Below are positions 12,820-26,750 of a stretch of DNA of 64,000 bases, piece after piece (within the stretch, counting starts at the first letter, position 1; each line of letters opens with the position of its first letter). Made by a program: the position numbers and the translations under genes. Where the stretch lies: positions 1 through 64,000 of the forward strand of contig JAQGBZ010000173.1 in assembly GCA_034687125.1 (NCBI GenBank). The letters run 5' to 3'. The notes under the pieces are model-generated. The model saw nothing but the letters and a program-made list of their open reading frames with translations. It made no database searches and was not told the origin of the DNA. Origin of the DNA: Neelides folsomi. Lineage: Eukaryota > Arthropoda > Collembola > Neelipleona > Neelidae.

Positions 12820-13142
12820 TTAACCAGTGGAATTACCAGTACTGTTACTATTTGTGGACGGTGAAGGTCTTGTGATCGGTGCTCCAGGATTTCCACTGAT
12901 AAGCCCCCATATGCCATTGGCTCCAATTGGAAACCACGGCCGTTGACGAGTTTCTTTAACAAGTTCAACCTCTTCCTAACAATTCACATTTATTAAAAAA
13001 GCATGGATTAGATTTTGTATATAAAAACCCATTTAAATAATTTTAATAAATATTTCTCCATTACATCTTCGTGGTCCCAAGCTGAAGCATAGTAAATGGA
13101 GAAAATAAGAACAATAAATCCCAATATGAAAATCGTCTTCAT
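12820..13142 (-). CDS. small secreted peptide, 77 residues, unknown family
   Basis: Two exons, 13065-13142 and 12820-12975, joined at GAT/GAA by a GT-AG intron in phase 0. The product starts MKTIFILGFIVLIFSIYYAS, a clear signal peptide, followed by a short mature part (AWDHEDVEEVELVKETRQ) with a Trp-rich core RPWFPIGANGIWGLISG. It ends in a Pro/Ser/Thr/Asn tail with NST glycosylation sites. It has no Cys pairs and no dibasic cleavage site before an amidation Gly, so it does not look like a classic neuropeptide precursor. A TATA element lies upstream at 13222-13232. I do not recognise the family. It could be a cuticle, salivary or antimicrobial-type peptide, but nothing in the sequence decides this. 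Confidence 0.75.
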
Positions 13143-13221
13143 GATGATTTGTATAATTTATCGAATGAATAATTAAAACCCGAATTCTTTAAATTGAATT
13201 AATTGAATTCAAATTCCATCA

Positions 13222-13232
13222 TATTTATATAT
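13222..13232 (-). promoter_or_regulatory. TATA box of the 77-residue peptide gene
   Basis: On the minus strand this reads ATATATAAATA, about 80 bases before the ATG at 13142. A TATA element here predicts transcription start near 13195-13200 and a short 5' leader. Strong TATA boxes in arthropods usually mark highly or tissue-specifically expressed genes. Confidence 0.5.
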
Positions 13233-13251
13233 CCGAAAAGTGACCTTGCTA

Positions 13252-13294
13252 AATGTTCATATTTGTTCATATTTGTTCATAAATGTTCATATTT
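13252..13294. repeat. short tandem repeat (GTTCATATTT unit)
   Basis: Four head-to-tail copies of a 10-base unit, GTTCATATTT, one with AA for TT. It lies just upstream of the TATA element of the 77-residue peptide gene. Confidence 0.7.
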
Positions 13295-13434
13295 GAACAA
13301 TTTGAAACTTGTGACGTTAATGAAAAAGTTGTATATTGGTTTTTATTGGAATACAATTAGGATTTGTGTCAATCCATTGTTTATTTAATATAAGTTAAAC
13401 ATAATCGCAAAATGCGTGAATTAAATCTAAATTA

Positions 13435-13850
13435 CCGTAAAGCATGTATTTTTGTCTCGGGATATCTTTCAAAATTCTACATGTTAAACCCGGATATAAA
13501 TCAATACCCGATATAATTCGATACCTGGATATTAAATAAATGTTCGAATATAAATATAATTATTTAAAATTTTATTTAATATTCTATGATTTATTCATAT
13601 TCTGAACTTGAATCTTCTTAAGTTAAGATGAATTAAAGATTTATTCAGAATTTAAAGCATTTTAAGTTAGGATGAATTAAAGAATTACTCACAATTGCTT
13701 TAATATGTTGAAAATTAACGCAATTCTATATAAGACCCGGACATAATTAATTTAATATCCGGATATCTTTTAAAATCTCATGTCTCACCCTTGGACATAA
13801 TTCGATACTGGATATAATTCGATACCCGGACAAAAATACATGCTTTACGG
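13435..13850. mobile_element. MITE with TA target duplication, non-autonomous
   Basis: A 416-base element bounded by near-perfect inverted repeats: CCGTAAAGCATGTATTTTTG at the left, with its reverse complement at the right end. The match extends 22 bases and continues imperfectly for about 10 more. Both ends are flanked by TA (13433-13434 and 13851-13852), as for Tc1/mariner-type insertion. Inside are imperfect repeats of a CCCGGATATAATTCGATA-like unit in both orientations and a duplicated TTAAGTTA(A/G)GATGAATTAAAG block. There is no open frame, so it depends on a transposase in trans. Confidence 0.8.
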
Positions 13851-13852
13851 TA

Positions 13853-14212
13853 TGTGTTAAACAAAGAATCTGTTCAATCATAAAACAATTATTTATTTAC
13901 TTATGATTGGTTTGACGGTGGTTGATGAATTGATGAGAATAACACATCCCCTTGATCTCCTTTTGTAATTGTCGTTAAACCATTGATTGATTGATAGCGA
14001 ACTTCGGCCCTAAAGCTTAATAATATTTATGAACGCTCCCTTACCCTTGTATATTTGTGATTGAAATAGAAATATTGTAATCCTAACTATCTACTCATAA
14101 TTCTTAACATATTTAAAGTTAGTAGTATGTATTTTAAATGATGCACATTAAACAAAGTCGAAAACACCTGGATTAAAAATGATCCATATCAATAAAATAT
14201 TTTTTATTTGAA
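13853..14212. other. intergenic, no gene seen
   Basis: A short AT-rich spacer between the MITE and the 3' end of the WD40 gene. A moderately GC-rich patch at 13910-14010 has no usable open frame. Confidence 0.4.
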
Positions 14213-15449
14213 TTAATTGATTTGAATGTGATTAATATAAGAATTCTCTCCGCCGACGAATAAATCCTTTCCGAAGATCGTTATGTCATTCACGTAGCCT
14301 TCAAGTTCAATTTCATCTTTTTTCTTCATGGAGCTCAAATCCCATTGAATGACTTTCTTGTCCCAGCCACCCGTATAAAGGTAAACTCCGTCGGTTTCCA
14401 AACAATTCACAATCATCGAATGTCCGCCCTTAATAAAATAGTAATTCCATCATTAAAACAAATAATTTTTTTAATTTCAATTGCTCACATATAATTTAGC
14501 ACGTGAGGTATAAAAACAATCCTAACATTTTGCAGAAATTTTCATTATTAAAAATTAATAAACTTTACTTGTAATTTAGCAATTATTGATTTTTCTTGAT
14601 CCAAATCATGAATTAAAATATCCATTCCATTTCTATCCAAAGAAGCAACCCATCGCTTCCCTTCTGAATAAATGGGACATATAGGAGCTCGTCCCTCTAA
14701 GACTTTCTTCGTCCAAAATCTATTGTAAGTCCAACCAGTCGATGGATCCGCATTGGGCGGTGAAGTCAATTGAGTTAAAACGACATTTCTATCCCTCGCC
14801 GTTAAAAGCAAATTGTCTTCAATAACCGCCAAATCCCAAACTTCTTCAATTAAATTCAAAGTTGAGAGATTTTCCCCTGTGGTCAAATCCCATACTTTGA
14901 CCAGCCCTTCGTCATCCCCAGAGAAGAGTCGGGTTTTGCACGGAGACGCCCGGATTTTCCTTACGGGTTCATTGTGCCCTTCAAGGTGGATTAAACTCAA
15001 TTCACATTCCTTCGGGTTGGTTGGGTTGATCTTCCAAAGGCGGATAGAACCATCAGAAGAGCAGCTGAGCAAATGAGGAGGATTCGAGGCCAATTGTGAT
15101 ATTGCGTTTGAATGGGCCGAGAATTCTGTGATAAAATCAAGTGAATGCGTCCACACCTTCACCAATTCGTTGAATCAATATGAAATATTTACATATTATT
15201 GAAATTTGAAATTTACTTTACTGTATTTATTGTTTTAATTATCATCATTAGCAAATATAGTGCAAATAGTATTGTATTGAAAGTTTTGACCTCCACAGAC
15301 TGAATGAATTGGGTTAAAGGGCGACTTACCTTAATAAGACCCGTGTCAGAACTGGTAAAGATATTCCCATCATGGAACACAATTGACTCAACGTCGCCTA
15401 AATGCTTGTCAGCTTCACTTTCCAATCTACTAACCAATTTCAATGACAT
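14213..15449 (-). CDS. WD40-repeat protein, 307 residues
   Basis: Three exons in phase 0: 15330-15449, 14569-15156 and 14213-14428. The product is nearly all WD40 repeats, a beta-propeller scaffold for protein binding. Visible blades include HLGDVESIVFHDG...GLIKVW, HSNAISQLASNP...DGSIRLWKI, GHNEPVRKIRASP...DEGLVKVWDL, EEVWDLAVIEDNLLLTARD, GGHSMIVNCLETDGVYLYTGGWDKKVIQWDL and a last strand GYVNDITIFGKDLFVGGENSYI. About seven blades in 307 residues fits one closed propeller with no other domain. There is no signal peptide, so it should be cytosolic or nuclear. I cannot assign an orthologue. The propeller suggests an adaptor role only. Confidence 0.8.
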
Positions 15450-16278
15450 TTTAAATAATAACTAACTTCAAGTTGAAGAGGATGGGAAATAAATAAAATG
15501 CGTCTTTCGGTTTAGCCCAAAAAGAGATGAGGAGTCCTGAAATAGAAAACATGCAGCTGCTCAAACTCGATTTTTTTACTTCCTCCGACAAACTTTTTTC
15601 GACTAAGTTCTAAGAAGTTAACAATAATACATTGAAAAGTTGATGGATAAAAACAAAAAATTCAATTTTTGAAAAGTTTTATATATTGAAATATTCGCAT
15701 TAATTTAAGAAGTTGGATGATTAAATGGTCGGAGTTGTGAATAGTTCGTGAAATGGAGAAATATTCTATTCTTAATTCATATGAATAGCAAAAGTTTCTT
15801 GTTCGGGAATCAAGATGCTTTTAATGGAAATAACTTTCGCTCGTTTCTGGCATTGTATAATAAAGTAAATACTGCGTATACCTGTAATGTATTTGAACAT
15901 TTATGTTGTAGGTATATGTATACACAAGAGTCACAAGACATGAAACATGTAAGATGTAATATTATAAATGCAATGCAATATGCAATGCATGTATAATGAA
16001 TAATGCAACATCTCTACTTTTTTCAATTTCTCATTCTTTCATTTAGTTTAGATGGGAAAGTTTAGTGTCCCGTAATGTTACGCTAAATAAAATGTATCTT
16101 TAATCATGTTAAATTAATGTCCTTATAAGTGGTACTTATATCCCTGTTTGTATTGGGATGAAAAGGAAAAAAATATATCTTTATTTTGTTCATAAAAATA
16201 TAATTTAGCATTGCGCTATATCAAATAAACTTTAAATTCCCCAATCTATTTTGTTTTAAATTGAACATTTGATTTGCT
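15450..16278. other. intergenic, no gene seen
   Basis: Upstream region of the WD40 gene and 3' region of the glucosidase gene. No exon-like frame or repeat is convincing. A run of ATGCAATGC-type repeats sits near 15965-15995. Confidence 0.4.
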
Positions 16279-18405
<2,127 letters not shown>

Positions 18406-19165
18406 TAACTGCTTATTTAAATTGTTGATGTAAACTTATAACTAGACATTGATTAGTTAGCATCCTGTTTTTCATGATAATGGTGGATTTAAAGATTAGA
18501 ATTAAACTGTTAATTGATGTCTAAAATCACAAAGCTGACTGGGAGATTAAATAAAAATCCCATAATGATTATAAGAAGGTGGATGTGGTTAAATGATGGA
18601 TCGTCATTTATATAATTTATTTTCCAGATATGGAAATTGTATATTATATTTATTATTTTATTATGCATGTATGTATTATTGTATAAGAGTAAAGATATTT
18701 GCTTAATAAACCTTTGCCTTTGATGGAATTGTTATAAAGATATAAAATATGATTTAGGTCATAAATTATCTATTAAAGTAATAAATCATCCCAATCGTCT
18801 GTTTTAATAATAATGTGGTTGTCGTTTATTTGTAAATCTCAAGTTCTTAAGTTTATAGTTAGTATCGCAAAAAATGTCATTCTTATTAATTAGTAATAAA
18901 TAATAAAACAACCACAATTTTATTTGAATAAATAAAAATTAATTTTGTTCAAATAATATATGTATACCATAAATAACTTACCATTAGTTAATTACATGTT
19001 ACCTTTTTATTTATTCTTCAACAACTGATATTGAAAAAAAACTACATATTATATCATAACATCTTATGGTTAATGATTTCTGTAATTAAACAACAATAAA
19101 CAATGAGGCATAATTAAGATATTTAGAAAGCCATTTCTGTCTGATTGAAAACTATAACAAAATTA
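18406..19165. other. intergenic, AT-rich
   Basis: Promoter side of the glucosidase gene and 3' side of the channel gene. Runs of A/T and ATTAAT words only; no coding signal. Confidence 0.4.
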
Positions 19166-21439
19166 TTATTCATTGTCCATGCTGTAATCACTTCTTCCGA
19201 GATATGGACACCAATAAACAAGGTTGAAAATGATGAACAAAAGAGGAAATAAAAAACGGCTGATAACGTCAATGATTTCCGACCATGGCATTTGTTCAAA
19301 TAGTTCTCGGGTACACCATTTAGGCTTTGGGGTTAATGGTTCATTTTGTTCTTCTGCCCAATCTCTTTTTTGTTTTTTCTTATCGTCATACTCTCTGTAA
19401 ACAAAGTTCGCAGTGGCGGTTTCAAGAATCGAAAAAAATACAAAAGTGAGACAAATTCCTGTCCAGACATCAATTGCTTTTATATAAGAAACATTCGCAA
19501 GACTTTCGTTGAATCTAGACACTTGAACTGCCATTGTTAATAAAGTGGCGACTCCGAGGAAGATCCGAGCACTCACAGCGGTCCGATCTAACCAAAATAC
19601 AACCCATGACAAAAATACGAGCATAATAGATGGGATATATATTTGCATTAGGTAGTAGTAAAATTCGCGTTTGAATTGAAAATCCACACGGAGACAACTG
19701 TAAACACCTATAAAGTAAATCAATAGGTAATGTCAAATATATTATACTACATGTTATGTAATAAATATTGTAAATTATTCTATTCAGATACGATATCATA
19801 CCAGTGTTTGTTTGACTGTCACAGTAATCAGTTGTAAATTTTTCAAAAGTGAATTTCGGGAGATACATATCAGAAGTAACCATTACAGGATCTTGTGTTT
19901 TCCATTTGATCTTAATATCATCATTTGTAAAGCCATCTGAATAATTTAAATTTTAGAAAATGCCTGATACCTAACTCATTCATTTAATTTATATTATTAT
20001 ATTGAATATTATAAATTATAAATTACAGGTATATTATTTATTAATTTGCGTATTTGATTTTGATTTTACTTACAGCTGGCCATTCTAATTGAACATGTTT
20101 GAATGTCAAATGGAAAAAGTTTGAAATTCATTGGGCATGAAAGTGTTAAAGAAATCCTGAAAATAAAGAGAAAAGAGAAAACTAAATGCATTATTTTTAA
20201 TTGAGTCAAGTCAAATGTTTTACGATTGATAAAATTTAAACCTTTCATAATTACAATTTTAATATTATCCATATACTACAGGTAATCTATACAACTATCC
20301 TTAGTAGGTAATATTTGATAAACGTAATTCATTCTTACCTTGAATTATATATAATTTCCCCATTTGGAAATACGCGAACATACATATTTGGTTTTAACAC
20401 GTTATGTTTATAACCTTCAAGTTCATTTGAAAAAAATAAATCAGGATTCCAGATTTGATCAGGAGAAGGAACCAAGAAGGGGAACTTAGCTTTAAAGATA
20501 AAAAATAGATAAGATTATTTTACCAATATATTTAAATTACTTAAATGTACAGGGTTAGTCATAGATTGTTTAGTTTTAAAATATGTTGTTAATTTTAATA
20601 AGCGAATCAAACTGGCTAAACTATCCCTATATTTCGTATAACTAAATACTAAGATAAAAATTGTAAATATACTATAGTAGTATGTCTGTAAAATTGTAAA
20701 CATTACTTTCTGTATTTAATGAATCAAACTTTAATCGTTCATCAAGCCAATGTACTCTGAACGTTAATTGAATCCGATATTCCTTCAAACACAAAATTAA
20801 CATTTTCAGATCGAGTTTATATAAAAAAGCTATTATAGATTAATATTATTTTTATAATCATTAAGTTTAGTAAAAAATTAAAATACTTATTTTTACCATA
20901 TTAATATCATCAAATTTGCTGATAGAACGAACAAACATGTTAACCGCGACATCGACTGGACCTTATACATTATAAAACATATAAAACACATACTTAAAAA
21001 GTCTTTAATATTATTTAAAATAATTTATAAAATTATTTTGGAGTACAATTATGAGGCACTCCAAAAATATTAATTTGTATATTAATTAATTGTATTAATT
21101 AACCTGTTTCGTTTGCTCCAGAAGGCCGCACATCTTTTTCGTAATCTTCAAATAATCGATCCAGAATCTGTTTACCTTTTTGTTGTCTCGTTATAGCTTC
21201 TGCCCTAAATTCATATACAAAATAAGATGCCAAAGAAAAGATATAAAAGTATTTACAGATTTTTAGGTATGTTTATTTTTTAAAATTATGTTATTCTCAA
21301 TTTTGTGTTTAAAAGAGATCATAATGAGTAATGAGTATGCCATTGAGATAGTATACACTTACTGGCGATGAGTATTGGTAAATGCGAGGAAATTGACAAT
21401 GAGTCCAAAAAATATTGTGGTTTGGACAGATTTCAGCAT
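19166..21439 (-). CDS. Cys-loop ligand-gated chloride channel subunit (GluCl/glycine-receptor type)
   Basis: Eight exons, phases checked: 21363-21439, 21104-21204, 20897-20961, 20707-20782, 20339-20489, 20074-20156, 19802-19936 and 19166-19707 (1230 bases, 409 residues). A signal-type start MLKSVQTTIFFGLIVNFLAF precedes the ligand-binding part (VDVAVNMFVRSIS, QIWNPDLFFSNE). The Cys-loop is CPMNFKLFPFDIQTC. A second Cys pair (CDSQTNTGVYSC) is typical of glutamate-gated and glycine receptors. M1 is IYIPSIMLVFLSWVVFWLD and M3 is AIDVWTGICLTFVFFSILE. M2 begins AVSARIFLGVATLLTMAVQ: the Ala-Arg of the anion filter is kept but the usual Pro before it is Ser. M4 ends LFPLLFIIFNLVYWCPY. The intracellular loop is short. 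The neurotransmitter is not certain. Confidence 0.92.
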
Positions 21440-22225
21440 TTTACTCTTTTTCAAAAAATTAAGTTTTTAATCTGTACAACAAATGTTTATAATTGATTCA
21501 TCGATTTAAATATTACCTTGTGCTTTGTGGTCTTGTGGTATTATTTCAGATTATTGAGAAATGTAAAGAATTCAAATCAGTACTGTTTTACACTGTTAGC
21601 AACCAAGTTTGAGATGAAAGTGTTGAGTGAATCTAAAGTATAAATAGTCCTTTTACTTTTTTCTTTCATTTGAGAGTTAAGACATCTGGGTCGTCCATTA
21701 ATGTTAACAGGCGCGTCTATTAATATCAGTAACGTCGTATTTGTAATTTGAACACTTTGACTTGTATTGGCTCTCGCAGAAACGTAGCAACATCAATTAA
21801 ACTCACTCAATTTGTCAAGTTAACAGCAGCAGGCATCATTTGATTCATATGTAATATTTAGGTATGGTAGGTATACTGTATGCGAAAGTAAAAAATAAAT
21901 GCGCTGAACTACCAATATATTAATAAATAGGTAATAGAAAAGTTTTCAATACATATTACATATACAGGGATCGCAATAAACAATGAATACATAAACTATA
22001 GGTTATTATTATATTTGATAGCAATAAGTAAAAACTGTGTTAAAATAAAACCTATTCTATTGAATACAAATACGAGCTCTGGGGCTAATGTCAATGTCAA
22101 TGAGTAGAGTAAATATACATAGGTAATAGGTAGGTATAAAATAATTCATTAACTACAAATAAAGTACATAAAACTTATATAGAAAAATAATACTTGTTTT
22201 TATTAAATAAAACTTTTTACAATTT
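21440..22225. other. intergenic, no gene seen
   Basis: 5' flank of the channel gene. A moderately GC-rich stretch at 21600-21850 could be regulatory. Nothing recognisable. Confidence 0.4.
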
Positions 22226-23663
22226 TCAATTGGCTAGTTGATTTTCCACAAGTTCCACTGTTGGAGTTTCAATGAAAGATCGTCGCAGAAGTTCTGAAAA
22301 TGTTCTCGTTCCATCAACAAGCAATTTCTTAATCCTCGTTTTCGTTTGGGGTTGAAGTAATGCAAATTTTCCTTTATTTTGGATTCTATCCTCGAGTCCC
22401 GTCGACTTCTCGGTTGAATTACTTCTCTGGTACAATTTATTGACAATGTTTTGACTACAAAAGAAACACATGGTGAAGGTTGGAGCTGAAAGATATGAAG
22501 ATTCCCCGGCTCCGTTGCTTCCAATTACTGGAATTCCGTTGTTCCCAACAAGCACATCCGATCCTTCGGCGTTTTGCATTGTAGAAAGTTTCGGAGTTAA
22601 ACGGCTCACAATTGAATTTATTAGTCCAGAATTAACTGTTCCATTACCTGCAATAATTTTAAAATTGGGCAATTTTAGTAATTTTTAGTTGAAGAAAATG
22701 TTATCACAAAAAGTTCCTTCAGTGTTTTTAATTTCCCTAACTTTTAAAAAAGATTAAAACATTCACTCACTGTATCAATACTTTGGCTGGCCATAATTTT
22801 CTACATGCTTTACATAACTGTTCGAAGAGTTAATAAAGTTAATATAAACTGTTGTTATAATATTCATAAATAAAATATGTAATACTTTAACTCATATAGG
22901 CATCTATCCTAAGTATCTACTACATTTATAATGTATTTCTCGCCTCCCTTACTTTACTCGTAAATGAAAGACAAATATTATGTATTTCAAAAAGAAAAAA
23001 ATGTTTGAAGAAACAGTTTTTATTAAATCATACCTGGCTATCATTATGATATATTACAATATTGCGCATTTTGTATATGCAGTGATTAGAAATTGCACTC
23101 ACCTCTTGCATTACCGTGATAATTATTATGAAAGTTAATTGATCGTTTGTCTTTGTCAGGCTGATCGCCGTAGCCGACAGTGACGTCAATAGCCGCTCCT
23201 TCACTTTTCATTACATTCAAGAAAATGAATATTGCTGTAAAAATTATAAAAAATTGCAATTAATTCTCCATTTGACCTCAACACTTAAATATCAATTAAA
23301 CTGAACAAACCAACTGAACAATAATTCACTTTGTATGTAAAATTGTAATTCAATGACTATTATTCATAATGTAGGTATATCACGATGTTTTAATAACTAA
23401 CACACATGCACTAATTAATTACATTAATTATTATATTTATTATTTAAAGTTTTAATAGTAAATATTAGCAATTGTTTGTAATAAAAAACCAAATTAATAT
23501 CTAATATTAAAAAAATAAAAATAAATCTCACTAAAATCCAATTGTATCTTATATAATTGGGTAATTAAATTTTTGTTAATTATGATATAATGTTATCTTA
23601 TTTTAAAGGAGGAAAAAACTTACCAGAAAAAGTATAAAAAATTATTCTGGAGTAAAAGCCCAT
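22226..23663 (-). CDS. secreted protein, 197 residues, unknown family
   Basis: Three exons with checked phases: 23624-23663, 23103-23234 and 22226-22647 (594 bases). The start MGFYSRIIFYTFSAIFIFL is a signal peptide ending near MKSEGAA. The mature part has a small hydrophilic region (VTVGYGDQPDKDKRSINFHN) with one KR site, then NGTVNSGLINSIVSRLTPKL, a Gly/Ser/Asn-rich middle, a CFFC motif, and a basic helical tail (KTRIKKLLVDGTRTFSELLRR). The join NARG/NGTV falls at a phase-1 intron. It matches no family I know. The KR site hints at proteolytic processing but no repeated peptide follows, so a neuropeptide precursor is only a weak possibility. Confidence 0.65.
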
Positions 23664-26005
23664 TATTAATTAAAATTTTTAATGGCACTGAATTAAATAT
23701 TGTGTCTTGACATGAGGACTTGAAAGTCAAGAAAGGGAGTCGGCCGACCAATGAAGGGAAACTGAATGAGTCCGAATGAAAAGGAACGTGATTGCCTTAT
23801 CACAACAAACCCATTTAAGCTATACTTGGAGAAAATAGCTATCGGGTGTATGTGGGGTAGTCAGGTAATAGTTAGGGATTCCTCATCATTGTTGCTCAAA
23901 AGTGAGGAGATTGTTGTAGGTGAACGAGATTCGCGTGGTTGGGGAAGTCAAGAGAGAGAAATTCATTTCCAATTCATTTGATGGCAGAGCGAGATTCCGT
24001 GAGCTGCTCAGATATTCCGATAACGTTTCACATCCCAACTTCCTCTCTGCAAACGAACCATCCAAAGTTCACACGTAATGACACAGAGAGATTAGAAAGG
24101 CAATGTCATAAAGATCGAGCGGAATTTTGCACATTTAATTGTGCATAAACGACGTGCATCAGCTTTGAACATTATAATGCCCTTTCGATTATATTGTTAA
24201 TTGTCATAAATATATCAAATTATCGAATTAATTCTTAAGCATCACAATCACAATTCATAATTAATGTGCTCCATTGAATACAGAAACCGATTCGTTAATT
24301 CTTTACACGTTCATAATGTACAGATATTCACATATTACCATATAAAACATAATGAACGCTTAAAATATTTTTATGATTTATAAGTTCAAATTCATATTAT
24401 ACGTACAATTTTTAAAAAATCTTGTGTTTAACTAATCGTGAGTTATATAATTGTTGAGAGAGATTGTTGGATATTATTGTATAATGAAAGTAGCGAATAT
24501 CTAATATTTGTAATATCAGGTGTCTTGCCATAAAAAATGTACATAATTATAATTACGGTACATACGTAGATAGACCTTTAACTGCTTAAAACTCCTACAC
24601 GGCATTTTCTTATCCGCTTTCTCTCTCTATAAGGCAGGTCAGTTGGGGTTTTTCAGAATTCCCGTGGTTCGAATGATTTATCGGTAGTTTAATTATGAAA
24701 TATCAAGGAAGTACATAATTTTTGAACATTATTATCTCAAATATCATTATTTAATTAAAATACAAAATTAATTGTGATTTCAATTTTTAAATACAACGTA
24801 TCTTAATCTTACGTATAAGACACATGTAACAATTATGCACGTATCAATTAGATTTATTTTATGAGAATTAATGATTGCTGAATTTAAGTACGTACGACGT
24901 AAGTACGTAGGTATATATTACATACTTTTACATATTAGAACTTAAACCTGTACGGCATATCACAAAAATGTATAGGAATACTTATATAATTATCAAGATA
25001 CACTGATAGTTAGTACGTATAGGTATAGTACATATTTGTACTTATGTTAAGTGCTTGAATTTGTAAGTTATGTATTTATGTATAAGTATATTACGGTAAT
25101 TTAAATATTGTTGGTGTGTTTTCATTACTTTGGTTTATGAGTTTAGATTAAATGATGACAAATGATGACTTAACTTTTACAATTTCTTCACGAAATCATC
25201 AAACGACTCCTTTTCTCATATAAATATACAAAACAAGAAAACTTAATCTTCCCAAGAAGCGAGAGGGGAAAAAATTCTTTGTGTTGCATGCAAGGTTCAT
25301 AAGATCTCATTCACCTGGTTTTTTTCACATAGCAAGTCGGAGCTTCCAATTAGTGTAGTAATTGGAAAAGAGGCGATGCGATTTTACACTTTCTTTTATT
25401 CATACGCGTTTACGTAATGTAACCCGTAAGTTAAAAACTTAAGACGTAATTGAGAATTTATTGCATTTCTCTTGAACGGAATTTGGTCAGAAGAGATTCA
25501 AATGTTCTTATTCGTGTTTCTTTGTTCTTTTTCTACGTTTCACTACTTGGAAATTACAGGGCGGGGGATTTTAACCTACCTACGTCGAATTATGTTATTG
25601 AATCAAAGATTCTGACTAATGAGATTGGAAAGTGTGGTAAATGAATTTAATCGATGAATCTTTCGAGTTTGTCACTCATTTGATGTAACCCAAAACTCAA
25701 TAGTTGACAGTTGACATAATTAATTGTAATTTATTTCATTATTTCCTATTGCATGATTCATTTTATTCACAAGGTATATATGCTTTTTACCTGGAAACTC
25801 CCACGAAACTCCAGGATATGCCTATACATTGCACATACCTAAATAAATTGTGCACTATGCATTTATACGAGTAGTTAAAAAAATATAACTTAAGGTATGC
25901 AATAGTTTTTATTTATATTATACTAATTTTAATTTTTGAAAAATTGTAATAATTTTACAAGTTGAGTTTGAGCTTTTAAACCGATAAATACAGGTATTAA
26001 GAAAA
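23664..26005. other. long intergenic region with a GC-richer island
   Basis: About 2.3 kb with no gene I can support. From 23700 to 24150 the base composition is clearly less AT-rich than its surroundings. It lies directly upstream of the 197-residue secreted protein gene, so it may be a promoter or enhancer island. Another less AT-rich patch is at 25230-25600. Short open frames in both look random. Confidence 0.4.
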
Positions 26006-26599
26006 TTAAAATGAAGTCCAACCGCTTCCCACTGAAGATGAAATACCAGAAGTGTAAGTTGTTATTGGAGCGCTGAATGTTTGGATTGGCTGGGATCGAA
26101 CGTAAGTTACTGGAGCGCTTTGGATGGTCCTGACAACTTGTTGTTGTGGAGCTGAATAATAAACTGGAGAAGCCCTGTAGGTCACTTGCGGTTGCGAATA
26201 AGTCACAACCGGTGCAGAGTAAGTTTGAACTGGAGCAGATCGGACGATGGTTGTTGGGGCTGAATGGAAGGTTTGGACTGGAGCAGAGCGGACGATGGTT
26301 GTTGGAGCAGCATGGAAAGTTTGAACCGGGGCAGATCGGATAATAGTTGTTGGTGCTGAATGGAAAGTTTGTACCGGGGCAGATCGGATTATGGTTGTTG
26401 GGGCCGAATGGAAAGTTTGGACAGGTGCTGATCGGAATATTGTTGTGACCGGGGCAGAATAAGTTGTAATTGGAGCTGCTCGGTTGGCTACGACGACCGA
26501 ACTGCTGCCAAAGCTCCCGCTGCTTCCAAAGTCAGAAAATGCTATATTGCCTCCGAGAGCTCCGGTGATAGTTACCAACAAAAGGACAAAACACTTCAT
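26006..26599 (-). CDS. secreted cuticle-like protein with SAP-type repeats
   Basis: A single coding exon of 197 residues. The start MKCFVLLLVTITGALGG is a signal peptide. The body is built on tandem 16-residue repeats, RSAPVQTFHSAPTTII with small changes, about five copies between residues 55 and 130. A looser SAPV/TYS/YRASPVYYSAP region and a Ser/Gly tail follow. Repeats of Ala-Pro pairs with Val, Tyr and Gln are common in low-complexity arthropod cuticle and eggshell proteins. There is no chitin-binding Rebers-Riddiford domain and no Cys in the mature part. An acceptor site (ATTACAG) four bases before the ATG and a donor (AAGTATGA) near 26678 imply an intron in the 5' leader. A TATA box lies upstream. 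Role in exoskeleton is inference from composition. Confidence 0.85.
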   Translation of the reverse strand: MKCFVLLLVTITGALGGNIAFSDFGSSGSFGSSSVVVANRAAPITTYSAPVTTIFRSAPVQTFHSAPTTIIRSAPVQTFHSAPTTIIRSAPVQTFHAAPTTIVRSAPVQTFHSAPTTIVRSAPVQTYSAPVVTYSQPQVTYRASPVYYSAPQQQVVRTIQSAPVTYVRSQPIQTFSAPITTYTSGISSSVGSGWTSF

Positions 26600-26750
26600 G
26601 TTTCTGTAATCAAAATTAAAGTTAAGGATTTAAAATTTTATTATTATAGTCAAAATCTTTAATTTAATCATACTTAGTGGTTAGGATATATTCGTTGTTT
26701 TGAATAACAATGAAAAGATGTTTGTGTTCAATTGAGGCCAAAAGATGGGT

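Noticed and set aside
23766-24148. Two open frames in the GC-richer island
   Set aside because: Text has no domain or conserved pattern and both begin without context; more likely regulatory DNA.
26146-26343. Plus-strand open frame across the SAP repeats
   Set aside because: Antisense shadow of the repeat array; the minus strand has a signal peptide, TATA box and regular repeat.
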